Position numbers and translations under genes: made by a program. Source: Streptomyces sp. NBC_01262 (lineage in GTDB: Bacteria; Actinomycetota; Actinomycetes; Streptomycetales; Streptomycetaceae). Taken from it: DNA of 64,000 nt. Position 1 is the stretch's first letter. Each line of letters opens with the position of its first letter. The stretch spans positions 7,720,501 through 7,784,500 of the forward strand of contig NZ_CP108462.1 in NCBI RefSeq assembly GCF_036226365.1, given 5' to 3'. The notes below the pieces were generated by a model. The model saw nothing but the letters and a program-made list of their open reading frames with translations, had not been told where the DNA came from and searched no databases. Positions 39,362-48,834 of the stretch are shown here, one piece after another.

Positions 39362-39525
39362 ACAAGTTGCGCTGCGAGCCTGCGCGCCTCGGACCGAGCA
39401 GGCTGCGCTCGAATCTGTTGTTAACCTCTCGGCCTTGCGGCTGTCCGGAATTCGGCAGGAGCGATCACGGGCTCACGGCGTAGCAGTACCTACGACTTAC
39501 TGTCCGTACCGGAGCCCTTCCTATA

Positions 39526-41028
39526 ATGACGAGCAGCACCGAGGCCCCTCGTACCACCCCGCAGGTGGCGGTCAACGACATCGGTAACGAGGAAGCCTTC
39601 CTCGCCGCGATCGACGAGACGATCAAGTACTTCAACGACGGCGACATCGTCGACGGCGTCATCGTGAAGGTCGACCGGGACGAGGTCCTGCTCGACATCG
39701 GTTACAAGACCGAAGGCGTCATCCCCTCCCGCGAGCTCTCCATCAAGCACGACGTCGACCCCAATGAGGTCGTCGCCGTGGGTGACGAGATCGAGGCCCT
39801 TGTTCTCCAGAAGGAGGACAAGGAAGGTCGTCTCATCCTGTCCAAGAAGCGTGCGCAGTACGAGCGCGCCTGGGGCACGATCGAGAAGATCAAGGAAGAG
39901 GACGGCATCGTCACCGGCACCGTCATCGAGGTGGTCAAGGGTGGTCTCATCCTCGACATCGGCCTCCGTGGCTTCCTGCCGGCCTCGCTCGTCGAGATGC
40001 GCCGCGTCCGCGACCTCCAGCCCTACGTGGGCAAGGAGCTCGAAGCCAAGATCATCGAGCTGGACAAGAACCGCAACAACGTGGTCCTGTCCCGCCGTGC
40101 CTGGCTCGAGCAGACCCAGTCCGAGGTCCGCCAGACGTTCCTCACGACCCTCCAGAAGGGTCAGGTGCGCTCCGGCGTCGTCTCCTCGATCGTCAACTTC
40201 GGTGCCTTCGTGGACCTGGGTGGCGTCGACGGTCTCGTGCACGTCTCCGAGCTGTCCTGGAAGCACATCGACCACCCCTCCGAGGTTGTCGAGGTCGGCC
40301 AGGAGGTCACCGTCGAGGTTCTCGACGTGGACATGGACCGCGAGCGTGTCTCCCTGTCGCTGAAGGCGACCCAGGAGGACCCGTGGCAGCAGTTCGCCCG
40401 GACGCACCAGATCGGGCAGGTCGTTCCCGGTAAGGTCACCAAGCTCGTTCCGTTCGGTGCGTTCGTGCGCGTCGACGAGGGCATCGAGGGTCTGGTCCAC
40501 ATCTCCGAGCTGGCCGAGCGCCACGTGGAGATCCCGGAGCAGGTCGTCCAGGTCAACGACGAGATCTTCGTCAAGGTCATCGACATCGACCTCGAGCGCC
40601 GCCGCATCAGCCTCTCGCTGAAGCAGGCCAACGAGTCCTTCGGTGCCGACCCGGCCTCGGTCGAGTTCGACCCGACCCTGTACGGCATGGCTGCCTCGTA
40701 CGACGACGCGGGCAACTACATCTACCCCGAGGGCTTCGACCCCGAGACCAACGACTGGCTCGAGGGCTTCGAGACCCAGCGTGAGGCTTGGGAGGGCCAG
40801 TACGCCGAGGCGCAGCAGCGCTTCGAGCAGCACCAGGCCCAGGTCATCAAGTCCCGCGAGGCCGACGAGCAGGCCGCTGCCGAGGGTACGGCGGCTCCCG
40901 CCGGTGCCGCCGGTGCCGGTCTTGGCGGCGGCTCGTACTCCTCGGAGTCCGATGACACCTCCGGTGCGCTGGCCTCGGACGAGGCGCTCGCCGCGCTTCG
41001 CGAGAAGCTGGCCGGCGGCCAGAGCTGA
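39526..41028 (+). CDS. rpsA: 30S ribosomal protein S1
   Basis: A 500-residue protein with four S1 RNA-binding domains at about 37-107, 124-190, 211-280 and 298-368 (for example FVDLGGVDGLVHVSELSW and FVRVDEGIEGLVHISELAE), one or two fewer than in E. coli, as normal for actinobacteria. The C-terminal 130 residues are acidic and Gly/Ala-rich. It binds mRNA on the 30S subunit. It has its own promoter and terminator. Codon use is strongly biased, in line with high expression. Confidence 0.96.
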   Translation: MTSSTEAPRTTPQVAVNDIGNEEAFLAAIDETIKYFNDGDIVDGVIVKVDRDEVLLDIGYKTEGVIPSRELSIKHDVDPNEVVAVGDEIEALVLQKEDKEGRLILSKKRAQYERAWGTIEKIKEEDGIVTGTVIEVVKGGLILDIGLRGFLPASLVEMRRVRDLQPYVGKELEAKIIELDKNRNNVVLSRRAWLEQTQSEVRQTFLTTLQKGQVRSGVVSSIVNFGAFVDLGGVDGLVHVSELSWKHIDHPSEVVEVGQEVTVEVLDVDMDRERVSLSLKATQEDPWQQFARTHQIGQVVPGKVTKLVPFGAFVRVDEGIEGLVHISELAERHVEIPEQVVQVNDEIFVKVIDIDLERRRISLSLKQANESFGADPASVEFDPTLYGMAASYDDAGNYIYPEGFDPETNDWLEGFETQREAWEGQYAEAQQRFEQHQAQVIKSREADEQAAAEGTAAPAGAAGAGLGGGSYSSESDDTSGALASDEALAALREKLAGGQS

Positions 41029-41063
41029 CGCTCACCGCCAGGCAGTAGGCAGGCAGTAGCCGA

Positions 41064-41099
41064 CGAGAGGCCCGCACCCACCAGGGTGCGGGCCTCTCG
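41064..41099 (+). terminator. rpsA terminator
   Basis: CGAGAGGCCCGCACCC and its exact complement form a 16-bp perfect stem with a 4-base loop (ACCA), 35 bases after the rpsA stop. Confidence 0.9.
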
Positions 41100-41201
41100 C
41101 ATGCGCCCGGAAAGAAACATGCGCGATACAGCCACCCCTGACGGCCCGTAACATCCCACTGCGAGAGTCCCCTGCGCCAGGAGCGAAAGGGGAGTTCACT
41201 G

Positions 41202-42806
41202 ATGTCTCAGATGTCTCGCATATCGCACTTCAACCGCCGCGATTTCCTCCGCACCGTCGGCGCCACCTCCGGCGCGGGCGCCATGTTCGCCACCATGGGC
41301 GCCCTCGGCCTCGCCCCCACCGCACAGGCCGCCACCCGCGACGCCAAGTACATCGCGCCCACCCAGGGCGACTTCACCCTCACCGGAAAGGCCGCCGCGA
41401 GCGTCGTCATCCTCGGCGGCGGCATCGCGGGCCTGACGGCCGCGTACGAACTGGGCAAGGCCGGCTACACCTGTACGGTCCTGGAGGCCAAGGACCGGGC
41501 GGGCGGGCGCAACTTCACCGTCCGGGGCGGGGACACCACCGTGGACCTGTACGGCCACCGCCAGACCGCGAAGTTCAGCGACGGCCACTACATGAACGCG
41601 GGCCCCGCCCGTATCCCGCAATGGATGGTCACCCTCGACTACTGCCGCGAACTGGGCGTGCCGATCGAGGTGTTCACCAACGTCAACGCGGACGCCTACA
41701 TCTACAACGAGTCGGCCGGCATGACCGCGCCGATGCGCTACCGCACCGCCAAGGCCGACATGTACGGCTACGTGTCGGAGCTGCTCGCCAAGGCGACCGA
41801 CAAGGGCGCCCTGGACAAGGAGCTGACCACCGACGACAAGGAGGCTCTCACCGAGTTCCTCAAGGACTTCGGCGACCTGGGCGAGACCCTCTCCTACACC
41901 GACAGCGAGCGCCGCGGCTACTCCGTCGTCCCGGCCGCCGCCGGCACCCCGGGCGTCCGCTACGGCGACGTGCCGACCGCCTCCCAGATCTTCGCGACCG
42001 GCGTCGGCCGCTACTTCTCCTTCGAGTTCGGCTACGACCAGGCCATGCTGATGTTCCAGCCGGTCGGCGGCATGGACCAGATCCCGAAGGCCCTGGTCAA
42101 GGCGATCGGCGGGCACAAGGTCCGGACGGGCTGCGCCGTCACCCAGGTCACCGACAAGGCGGACGGCGTCACCGTCACGTACACCCAGGGCGGGCGCACG
42201 AAGGCCATCAGCGCCGACTACTGCATCGGCGCGCTGCCGCCGAACCTCCTCGCGAGGATCCCGCACAACCTCGGCTCCGGCGTGCAGACCGCACTGGAGG
42301 CGATCACCCCGTCCTCGGCCGGCAAGATCGGCCTCGAATACCGTTCCCGCTGGTGGGAGCAGGATCACAACATCTACGGCGGCATCACGGAGACCGACCA
42401 GGACGTCGTCCACATCTGGCATCCGTCCTACGGCTTCCACGGCGAGCGCGGCATCATGATCGGCTACTACAACTACGACGACGACGCGGACGCGTACGCC
42501 AAGCTCACCCCCAAGGAGCGCGAGACCCGCGCGGTCGCGGCCGGTGTGAAGATCTACGGCGACAAGTACCGCACCGAGCTGGCCTCCTCCTTCTCACAGC
42601 ACTGGCGGCAGTTCCCCTACCAGGAGGCGGCCTGGCACGACACGCCCGGCGGCCCCGACGACCCCCGCTACAAGCCGCTCAACCAGCCCTCCGGACGGGT
42701 GTACTTCGCCGGCGACTGGCTCAGCTACACCGACGCCTGGCAGCATGGCGCCTTCACGTCGGCACGGGTGGCGGTGACCGCGCTGCACAAGCGGGTTCTG
42801 GCCTGA
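41202..42806 (+). CDS. Tat-exported flavin monoamine/L-amino acid oxidase
   Basis: A 534-residue flavoprotein. A twin-arginine signal NRRDFL at 11-16 and a hydrophobic stretch ending in AQAA near 44 direct folded export. FAD motif VVILGGGIAGLTAAYEL is at 68-84 with GRN following, and the C-terminal FAD motif VYFAGDWLSYTDAWQHGA. The fold is that of monoamine and L-amino acid oxidases, which make H2O2, ammonia and a keto product outside the cell; the substrate is not clear. The ATG has AAAGGGGAG upstream. It follows the rpsA terminator and stands alone. Confidence 0.88.
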   Translation: MSQMSRISHFNRRDFLRTVGATSGAGAMFATMGALGLAPTAQAATRDAKYIAPTQGDFTLTGKAAASVVILGGGIAGLTAAYELGKAGYTCTVLEAKDRAGGRNFTVRGGDTTVDLYGHRQTAKFSDGHYMNAGPARIPQWMVTLDYCRELGVPIEVFTNVNADAYIYNESAGMTAPMRYRTAKADMYGYVSELLAKATDKGALDKELTTDDKEALTEFLKDFGDLGETLSYTDSERRGYSVVPAAAGTPGVRYGDVPTASQIFATGVGRYFSFEFGYDQAMLMFQPVGGMDQIPKALVKAIGGHKVRTGCAVTQVTDKADGVTVTYTQGGRTKAISADYCIGALPPNLLARIPHNLGSGVQTALEAITPSSAGKIGLEYRSRWWEQDHNIYGGITETDQDVVHIWHPSYGFHGERGIMIGYYNYDDDADAYAKLTPKERETRAVAAGVKIYGDKYRTELASSFSQHWRQFPYQEAAWHDTPGGPDDPRYKPLNQPSGRVYFAGDWLSYTDAWQHGAFTSARVAVTALHKRVLA

Positions 42807-42910
42807 TGGCTTGATCCCTCGGGAATGCGCGGGCCCCGCCGATCGTTACTCACTGTCGAGCGAGGGTCCGCGCACGATCGCGGTGGGCCTGGAAAAAGAG
42901 AGGGTGTGCG

Positions 42911-43846
42911 GTGCTGGATCCGCAAGGGCTGTACGAGTTCGTGCCAGGCGGGGCCGAGGCTGTGGATGAGGCCTTCGGCGACGCCGGACCCGTGCTGCTG
43001 TATCACCTGGAGGGCTACATCGACGCCGGTGAGACCGGCTCCCAGGTGACCGAGCAGCTGCTCGACCGCCTGGAGCACGAGATCGTCGCCCGGTTCGACG
43101 CCGACCGGCTGGTCGACTACCGCGCCCGCCGCCCCCTGATGACCTTCGAGCGCGACCACTGGAGCGCGTACGAGACCCCGGACATCACGCTGTACCTCGT
43201 CCAGGACAGCACCGACGCACCGTTCCTGCTGCTCACCGGCCATGAGCCGGACGTCGAGTGGGAGCGGTTCGCGGCGGCCGTACGCCAGATCATCGAGCGC
43301 CTCGGCGTCCGCCTCGCCATCAACTTCCACGGCATCCCCATGGGCGTCCCCCACACCCGCCCCGTCGGCCTCACCCCGCACGGCAACCGGCTCGACCTCA
43401 TCCCCGGCCACCGCAGCTGGTTCGACGAGGCCCAGGTGCCCGGCAGCGCCGAGTCCCTCATCGAGCTGCGCCTCGCCGAGTCGGGCCGCGACGTCCTCGG
43501 CATCGCCGCCCACGTCCCGCACTACCTGGCGCGCTCCGCCTACCCCGACTCCGCCCTCGCGGTGCTGGAGGCGCTGACCGCCGCCACGGGCCTGGTCCTG
43601 CCGGAGGTCGCGCACGCGCTGCGCACCGAGGCGCACACCGTACGCCTGGAGATCGACCGCCAGGTCGAGGAGGGCGACGCCGAACTCGTCTCCGTCGTCC
43701 GGGGGCTGGAGAACCAGTACGACGCCCTGGCCGGTTCCGCCAGCCGCGAGAACCTCATCGCCGAGCCGGTGGACCTTCCGTCGGCGGACGACCTCGCCGC
43801 CGAGTTCGAGCGCTTCCTCGCCGACCGCGAGGAAGACGGCGCGTGA
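42911..43846 (+). CDS. PAC2-family protein
   Basis: A 311-residue protein of the PAC2 (proteasome assembly chaperone 2) fold, with [18 protein letters not shown] at the N-terminus and GVPHTRPVG and HVPHYLA segments. In actinobacteria such proteins co-occur with the proteasome, but a chaperone role has not been shown for most. The C-terminal 60 residues are a predicted coiled region. The GTG at 42911 has GAGAGGG upstream. The stop overlaps the coaE start (GTGA). Confidence 0.85.
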   Translation: MLDPQGLYEFVPGGAEAVDEAFGDAGPVLLYHLEGYIDAGETGSQVTEQLLDRLEHEIVARFDADRLVDYRARRPLMTFERDHWSAYETPDITLYLVQDSTDAPFLLLTGHEPDVEWERFAAAVRQIIERLGVRLAINFHGIPMGVPHTRPVGLTPHGNRLDLIPGHRSWFDEAQVPGSAESLIELRLAESGRDVLGIAAHVPHYLARSAYPDSALAVLEALTAATGLVLPEVAHALRTEAHTVRLEIDRQVEEGDAELVSVVRGLENQYDALAGSASRENLIAEPVDLPSADDLAAEFERFLADREEDGA

Positions 43847-44433
43847 CCCGCGCGGGCCTCACCGGGGGCATCGGCTCCGGCAAGAGCACGGTCTCCGCAC
43901 TGCTGGTTTCCTACGGTGCCGTTCTCATCGACGCCGACCGCATCGCGCGCGAGGTCGTCGAGCCGGGCACGCCCGGACTGGCCGCCGTCGTCGCCGAGTT
44001 CGGCACCGGTGTCCTGCTGCCCGACGGCAGCCTGGACCGGCCCGGGCTCGGCTCCATCGTCTTCGCCGACCCGGACCGCCTGGCGGCGCTCAACGCCATC
44101 GTGCACCCCCTGGTGCGCGACCTTTCCTCCCGGCAGGAGGCTGCCGCCGGGCCCGGCTCGGTCGTCGTCCACGACGTGCCCCTGCTGGCCGAGAACGCAC
44201 TCGCCCCGCTCTACGACGCGGTCGTCGTCGTCGACGCCGCGCCTTCGACGCAGCTCGACCGGCTCGTACGGCTGCGGGGAATGACGCAGGAGGAGGCCCG
44301 CGCGCGCATGGCCGCGCAGGCCACCCGCGAGCAGCGGCTCGCCATCGCGGACTTCGTCATCGACAACGACGGCCCGCTGGAGGCGCTTGAGCCGCAGGTC
44401 CGCAAGGTCTGGGACGAGCTGAGGTCCCGCTAG
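43843..44433 (+). CDS. coaE: dephospho-CoA kinase
   Basis: A 196-residue kinase for the last step of coenzyme A synthesis, phosphorylating the ribose of dephospho-CoA. P-loop GGIGSGKST at 8-16, [13 protein letters not shown] and the lid region [19 protein letters not shown]. Actinobacterial CoaE often has an additional GrpB-like C-terminal domain; here that domain is absent. The GTG overlaps the PAC2 stop and is preceded by GAGGAAG. Confidence 0.95.
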   Translation: MTRAGLTGGIGSGKSTVSALLVSYGAVLIDADRIAREVVEPGTPGLAAVVAEFGTGVLLPDGSLDRPGLGSIVFADPDRLAALNAIVHPLVRDLSSRQEAAAGPGSVVVHDVPLLAENALAPLYDAVVVVDAAPSTQLDRLVRLRGMTQEEARARMAAQATREQRLAIADFVIDNDGPLEALEPQVRKVWDELRSR

Positions 44434-44512
44434 GTCCACCGCGAGCGCCTCGGGAATGCGTATGGCGGTCCGGGATGTTGGGTAGTTCTGACCTCCCGGG
44501 AAGGAGATGGCC

Positions 44513-44878
44513 GTGCTTGAGCGCACCCCCGAGACCCATGTCATCGACTATCGCGCCGCAGAGCAGCTGCTGGCCGCCCGCGACCCCCGCGGAGCGGTGA
44601 AGCTGCTGGATTCGGTGGTCGCCGCGCACCCGGAGAACACGTCGGCGCGGCTGCTGCGGGCCAGGGCGTTCTTCCTGGCGGCGCAGCTGCGGCCGGCCGA
44701 GCTGGAGTTCCAGGTGGTGCTGGAGCGGGAGCCGGACAACGCGTTCGCGCACTTCGCGCTGGGGCGGACCCTGGAGCGCGCGGGGCGGCCGGACGAGGCG
44801 TTGCGGCACTTCAGGCTGGCGGCGGCGCTGGATCCGCAGCCGGACTATCTGCAGGCGGCGCGCTTCCGGATCACGTGA
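44513..44878 (+). CDS. small TPR-repeat protein
   Basis: A 121-residue protein made of about three tetratricopeptide repeats (AEQLLAARDPRGAVKLLDS, ARAFFLAAQLRPAELEFQ, GRTLERAGRPDEALRHFR). The GTG at 44513 is chosen over the ATG at 44507 because AGGAG (44502-44506) touches the ATG but is 6 bases from the GTG. TPR proteins act as protein-binding scaffolds; the partner is unknown. It follows coaE by 79 bases. Confidence 0.85.
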   Translation: MLERTPETHVIDYRAAEQLLAARDPRGAVKLLDSVVAAHPENTSARLLRARAFFLAAQLRPAELEFQVVLEREPDNAFAHFALGRTLERAGRPDEALRHFRLAAALDPQPDYLQAARFRIT

Positions 44879-44901
44879 GACAGGTCGCGTGACGCGTCAT
44901 G

Positions 44902-45705
44902 TCACGCGACGCTGCCGATGAGCCGCGCCAGCGCCCGTACGAGCCGGTCGAGGCCGTCCGCCGTCGAGGGGACGTCGCGGCGGATCTCGACCATCAGCGC
45001 CGACACCTCCCGCACCCTGCCGTAGTGCCGTAGGGGCACATACGCCCCGGCGAAGGGCGAGTCCAGCCCGACGGCGAGCCCGTAGTGGCCGAAGGCCTCC
45101 CGCGCGGCGTCGAGCAGCGGGGCCGGGGTGTGGAAGGAGTCGGTGCCCAGGCAGACGGCCGGGCGGGGGCCGTCGGCGTGGAGCTCGTAGGGCAGGGGGT
45201 CGCGGGGGTAGGAGTGCACGTCGATGACGACGGCCCGGCCGGTGGTGTCGAGGCGGTCCTGGACGCAGTCCGTCATCGCCTCGGCGTAGGGGACGAAGTA
45301 GGCGTCGAGCAGGGTCTGTTCATGGGCCCGGTGGGCCGGGTCGTCGGCCGCGCGCAGGGGGCGGCCGTCGGAGGTGCGGGTGTAGACGGCGCCCATGCCG
45401 ACCGCGCGCATCTCCTCGCGCTCGTCGGGGAAGCGCTCGGGGTCGATCACCAGCCGGGAGAGGGCATTGGTGAACCGCCAGGGGGTGATGGCCGCTTCGG
45501 CCGCCGCCCGTTCGGCGATCTGCCCGGTGTGGGAGTCCGTCATGCGGTCGAGTTCCGCGGTGAGGGCCTCGTCGTCGAGGAGGATCCGGGCGCGGACCGG
45601 ACCCGGAACGGTCCGTGAGCCGTGGGGGACGTGCAGGAGTACGGGGGAGTCGGGGGCGCCGGGGGCGACCTCGTAGCCCGTGCCGCTATGGGGTGGTTTG
45701 TCCAC
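44902..45705 (-). CDS. N-formylglutamate amidohydrolase-family protein
   Basis: A 267-residue zinc hydrolase of the HutG-like N-formylglutamate amidohydrolase family. LLHVPHGSRTVP near residue 23, an acidic DRMTDSHTG segment, VVIDVHSYPRDPL and VEIRRDV are the conserved blocks. No hut genes are near, so a role in histidine breakdown is unproven; some members act on other formylated or cell-wall substrates. It begins with GTG and is divergent from the cupin gene. Confidence 0.82.
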   Translation of the reverse strand: MDKPPHSGTGYEVAPGAPDSPVLLHVPHGSRTVPGPVRARILLDDEALTAELDRMTDSHTGQIAERAAAEAAITPWRFTNALSRLVIDPERFPDEREEMRAVGMGAVYTRTSDGRPLRAADDPAHRAHEQTLLDAYFVPYAEAMTDCVQDRLDTTGRAVVIDVHSYPRDPLPYELHADGPRPAVCLGTDSFHTPAPLLDAAREAFGHYGLAVGLDSPFAGAYVPLRHYGRVREVSALMVEIRRDVPSTADGLDRLVRALARLIGSVA

Positions 45706-45767
45706 TGCCGTGCCATCCTTGTCCCCCGGTAGCGTTGCGCCGCCATCGTAAAGGGGAGGGGCGAAAC

Positions 45768-46220
45768 ATGCGCATGGGGCGGATTCGCAGGGGGGCCTTG
45801 GTCGTGGCGGGCGTGGCGGCGTTAGCGGTCGTACCGTCGGCGGCGCTGGCCACGCCGGGCAGCGGGGTGAGCGCGACCATTCTGGCCAAGGGCACGTCCG
45901 AGGACGGGCTGAAGATCAAGACCAAGGGGCGTACGGATGTCGTGGTCCGTACGATCACCATAGAGCCCGGCGGCAGCACCGGCTGGCACTACCACCTGGG
46001 CAAACTCATCGCGGTTGTGCAGTCCGGCACGCTCACCCGCACCATGGCCGACTGCTCGGTGGAGGTCGCGACCGCGGGCCAGTCCTTCGTCGAGCCCGAT
46101 GGCGCGAACCACGTCCACATCGGCCGCAACCTGGGCACGGAACCGGTCGTCCTCTACGTCACCTACCTCCTCCCGGAAGGCGCCCCGCTCTCCGTGGACG
46201 CGCCGGACCCCGGCTGCTAG
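45768..46220 (+). CDS. secreted cupin-domain protein with a TTA codon
   Basis: A 150-residue exported protein. The signal peptide (RIRRGALVVAGVAALAVV) ends near ALA, about residue 29. The rest is a single small cupin: GSTGWHYHLGKLIAVVQSGT holds the histidine ligands, and PDGANHVHIGRN the later ones. Enzyme activity is unknown. Codon 19 is TTA (45822-45824), so translation should depend on the BldA tRNA and the gene would be expressed late. AAGGGGAGGGG lies 7 bases before the ATG. Confidence 0.8.
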   Translation: MRMGRIRRGALVVAGVAALAVVPSAALATPGSGVSATILAKGTSEDGLKIKTKGRTDVVVRTITIEPGGSTGWHYHLGKLIAVVQSGTLTRTMADCSVEVATAGQSFVEPDGANHVHIGRNLGTEPVVLYVTYLLPEGAPLSVDAPDPGC

Positions 46221-46256
46221 GCCTGGGCCCGCCGCCTTCGCCCGGACAGGGCCTAG
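46217..46256. terminator. candidate bidirectional terminator between cupin and ogt genes
   Basis: CTAGGCCTG and CAGGGCCTAG pair with one bulge. The arms include the two convergent stop codons. Confidence 0.45.
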
Positions 46257-46807
46257 AACAGCGGCTCGGGCAGCACGCCCTCCAGCGCCAGCAGTTGCCG
46301 CTTCATCTCCAGCCCGCCGCCGAAGCCGCCGATGCCGCCGCCGCTTTCGACGACCCGGTGGCACGGGACGACGATGGGCAGCGGATTGGCGCCCATGGCC
46401 ATGCCGACGGCACGGGCGGCGCCGGGTTCGCCGACGCGGTTGGCGAGGTCCTGGTAGCCGACGACCGTGCCGTACGGCACGCCCGTGGCAAGCTCGCGCT
46501 GGACGCGGCGGTTGAAGCCGGTGGTCAGGGACCAGTCCAGGTCGAGGGTGAAGTCGCGCAGGCCGCCCGAGAAGTAGGCCCGGAGCTGGCGTATCGCCTC
46601 GGCGAGGTGAGGGGCGGCCGGATCCTCGCGCACGGTCGCGCCGAGGCGCCGCGCGAGGCGGTCGAGGGCGGCGGCAGCGGTGGGCTCGTCGGCGTGGAAG
46701 ACGACCTCGACCAGGCCCTGCTCCGACGCGGCCAGGAGCAGCGGCCCGATCGGTGAGTCCAGCACCGTCCAGGCCACAGTCACGGATTCAGTCTGCGGGC
46801 TCGTCAC
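46253..46807 (-). CDS. ogt: methylated-DNA-[protein]-cysteine S-methyltransferase
   Basis: A 184-residue suicide repair protein that takes methyl groups from O6-methylguanine. The acceptor Cys149 is in VVPCHRVV, with RAVGMAMGANPLP before it and an N-terminal domain of the Ogt type. It starts with GTG at 46807 and has no ribosome binding site, but a RecA-NDp promoter sits so that transcription would start at or next to the GTG. That supports a leaderless mRNA and this start. It converges with the cupin gene. Confidence 0.93.
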   Translation of the reverse strand: MTSPQTESVTVAWTVLDSPIGPLLLAASEQGLVEVVFHADEPTAAAALDRLARRLGATVREDPAAPHLAEAIRQLRAYFSGGLRDFTLDLDWSLTTGFNRRVQRELATGVPYGTVVGYQDLANRVGEPGAARAVGMAMGANPLPIVVPCHRVVESGGGIGGFGGGLEMKRQLLALEGVLPEPLF

Positions 46808-46813
46808 ATCAAA

Positions 46814-46836
46814 AGCCTATGCGCCGCCACTGACAA
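46814..46836 (-). promoter_or_regulatory. RecA-NDp (PafBC)-type promoter of ogt
   Basis: On the minus strand TTGTCAGTGGC is followed by GGCGCA and TAGGCT. It matches all 11 upstream bases and 5 of 6 of the -10 of the consensus TTGTCAGTGGC-N6-TAGggT. Six bases separate the -10 from the GTG start. Confidence 0.8.
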
Positions 46837-46930
46837 CGCGGCCCGCCCGGCCCCACTCGCCCGGGTGGCGGTTCTCGACAGCTCTGTCACAGCGGGTAGT
46901 CGAAGCGTCGCAGAGGGGGACGGGACCAGC

Positions 46931-47878
46931 ATGACGCGAAACGACTTCACGCCCGCCCTGCGCAGACTGGCCCGCGAACAGGACCGGGTGGCCACCATGG
47001 CCCAGCTCACGGCGATCGGGGTGCCGCAGTCCCTCGTACGGGAGCGGGTCAGGCCCGGCGGGCGGTGGCAGCGGCCGCTGCCACGGGTGATCGTGCTGCA
47101 CGCGGGGCCGCTGAGCGTCGGCCAGCGCTGCCGGGCGGCGCTGGGCTTCGCGGGGCACCCGGAGGCGGCGGCGATGGTGACGGGCACGGCGGCGCTGGCG
47201 CTGCACGGCATCGAGGCGGCCCGGCTGCCGTCGGGGGTGCCCGTGGTGGACGTGCTGGTGCCCGCCGAGCGCCGGATCCGCACGCACACCTGGGTGCGGG
47301 TGCATCACGCGCCCGGTCTGCCCGCCCCGGAGCCGGCCGGCGGGGTGCCGCTGGCCCCGCTGGCCCGGGCGGCCGCCGACGGGGTGCGCGAATCGTGCGA
47401 CGCGGAGTGGGCCGGGGACGTGATCCGGGAGCTGGTGACGTACGCCGGGGTGCGGCCGGACGCCGTCGCCGCCGCGCTGGGCGACGCGCTGCTGGCCCGC
47501 AGGCCGGCCGTCGGGGCGCTGCTGACCGAGCTGGACGCCGGGATCCGGGCGGCACTGGGCCTGGCCCGGGCGCTGGTCTTACGGGCCGGCCTGCGCCAGC
47601 CGCTGTGGCGGCCGGTGCTGCGCATGAACGGCTCGTATTTGGCCTCGCCGGACGCCTACTGGGCGCGCGACGGGGTGGCCCTGGACCTCGGTCCGGCGAC
47701 CGGCCGGGGGCGGCTGGAGGCGCTGGGGGTACGGGTGCTGCGGATCGCGCCCGCCGCCCTGGCCCGGCATCCCGGCGAGGTGGCCGGGGCGGTGCGCGAG
47801 GCGCTGGCGGCGGGCCCGCACGGCCCGTTGGAGCGGATCGCCGTGCTACCGGGACATGAACTTCCCTCAAGTTCCTGA
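46931..47878 (+). CDS. AbiEi-like winged-helix/DUF559-type protein with a TTA codon
   Basis: A 315-residue protein. Residues about 10-50 (REQDRVATMAQLTAIGVPQSLV) are an AbiEi-type winged helix, and the C-terminal part resembles a degenerate DUF559/Vsr-type nuclease domain. Such proteins are common in actinobacteria; a defence or toxin-antitoxin role is suggested by name but unproven, and no toxin gene is adjacent. Codon 217 is TTA (47579-47581), which points to BldA dependence. ATG 46931 follows GAGGGGGAC. It is divergent from ogt. Confidence 0.7.
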   Translation: MTRNDFTPALRRLAREQDRVATMAQLTAIGVPQSLVRERVRPGGRWQRPLPRVIVLHAGPLSVGQRCRAALGFAGHPEAAAMVTGTAALALHGIEAARLPSGVPVVDVLVPAERRIRTHTWVRVHHAPGLPAPEPAGGVPLAPLARAAADGVRESCDAEWAGDVIRELVTYAGVRPDAVAAALGDALLARRPAVGALLTELDAGIRAALGLARALVLRAGLRQPLWRPVLRMNGSYLASPDAYWARDGVALDLGPATGRGRLEALGVRVLRIAPAALARHPGEVAGAVREALAAGPHGPLERIAVLPGHELPSSS

Positions 47879-47958
47879 GACGGATCTTCGTTGCGCTCTA
47901 CGGTGTGCGCGGGTGGGACATATGAATTCGATGAATTCAGGGTGGGGGCGCGTGAATC

Positions 47959-48834
47959 ATGTACGGGACGACAGATGACTTCACCTACGGCTGGGTCACA
48001 CCGTTAGCGGCGTATCTGATGGCCTGTCTGGGCGCGGCCCTGGGGCTGCGCTGCACGGTACGGGCACTGACCATGGAGCGCTCGCGGCGGGCCGGGTGGC
48101 TCGCGCTCGGCGCGACCGCCATCGGCTCCGGCATCTGGACCATGCACTTCATCGCGATGATGGGCTTCACGGTCCAGGAAGCGCGGATCAACTACGACAA
48201 GCCCGTCACCTTCGCCAGCCTCCTGGTGGCGATCGTGGTCGTCGGCGGCGGCGTCTTCATCGTCGGCTTCCGGGGGCGTACGATCCCCGCGCTGCTGGCC
48301 GGCGGCACCGTCATGGGCCTCGGCGTCGCGGCCATGCACTACCTGGGCATGGCGGCCATGCGGCTGCACGGGGAGCTGCGCTACGACCTGCTGACCGTGG
48401 GCGAGTCGATCGGCATCGCCGTCCTGGCGGCCACGGCCGCGCTCTGGTGCGCGGTGTCGGTCAAGGGGGCGTACATGGGCTTCGGCGCCAGCCTCATCAT
48501 GGGGGTCGCGGTCAGCGCCATGCACTACACGGGGATGGCCGCGCTGAGCGTCGAGATCCAGTCCCATGTCCCGGAGGGGTCGGTGGGCGGGTCGGCTCCG
48601 GCGGCCATACTGGCGCCGGTCCTGATCGGCCCGGTGGTCTTCCTGTTCCTGGCCGGGGTGGTGGTGGCGCTCGACCCGCCGTCGGCGGCGGGCGGCGGGG
48701 ACTCCGAGCCCGAGCAGTTCAGCGACACGTTCCGGCCGATGGGTCCGGTCGGCCCCGTCGATCCGGTCGGTCCGGTCGCGCCTGCCGGGTTGTCAGGAGT
48801 CTCCCGCCATCGCTCTCGTAAACCCGAGCGATGA
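47959..48834 (+). CDS. MHYT-domain membrane sensor with a TTA codon
   Basis: A 291-residue membrane protein with about seven transmembrane segments in the first 240 residues. Three MHYT motifs are present: WTMHFIAM, AAMHYLGM and SAMHYTGM; in the family they are thought to bind copper and sense gases. No GGDEF, EAL or kinase domain is attached; the tail is a Pro-rich PVGPVDPVGPV repeat. Codon 16 is TTA (48004-48006), so expression should need the BldA tRNA. It overlaps the end of the convergent GH18 gene by 42 bases. Confidence 0.85.
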   Translation: MYGTTDDFTYGWVTPLAAYLMACLGAALGLRCTVRALTMERSRRAGWLALGATAIGSGIWTMHFIAMMGFTVQEARINYDKPVTFASLLVAIVVVGGGVFIVGFRGRTIPALLAGGTVMGLGVAAMHYLGMAAMRLHGELRYDLLTVGESIGIAVLAATAALWCAVSVKGAYMGFGASLIMGVAVSAMHYTGMAALSVEIQSHVPEGSVGGSAPAAILAPVLIGPVVFLFLAGVVVALDPPSAAGGGDSEPEQFSDTFRPMGPVGPVDPVGPVAPAGLSGVSRHRSRKPER

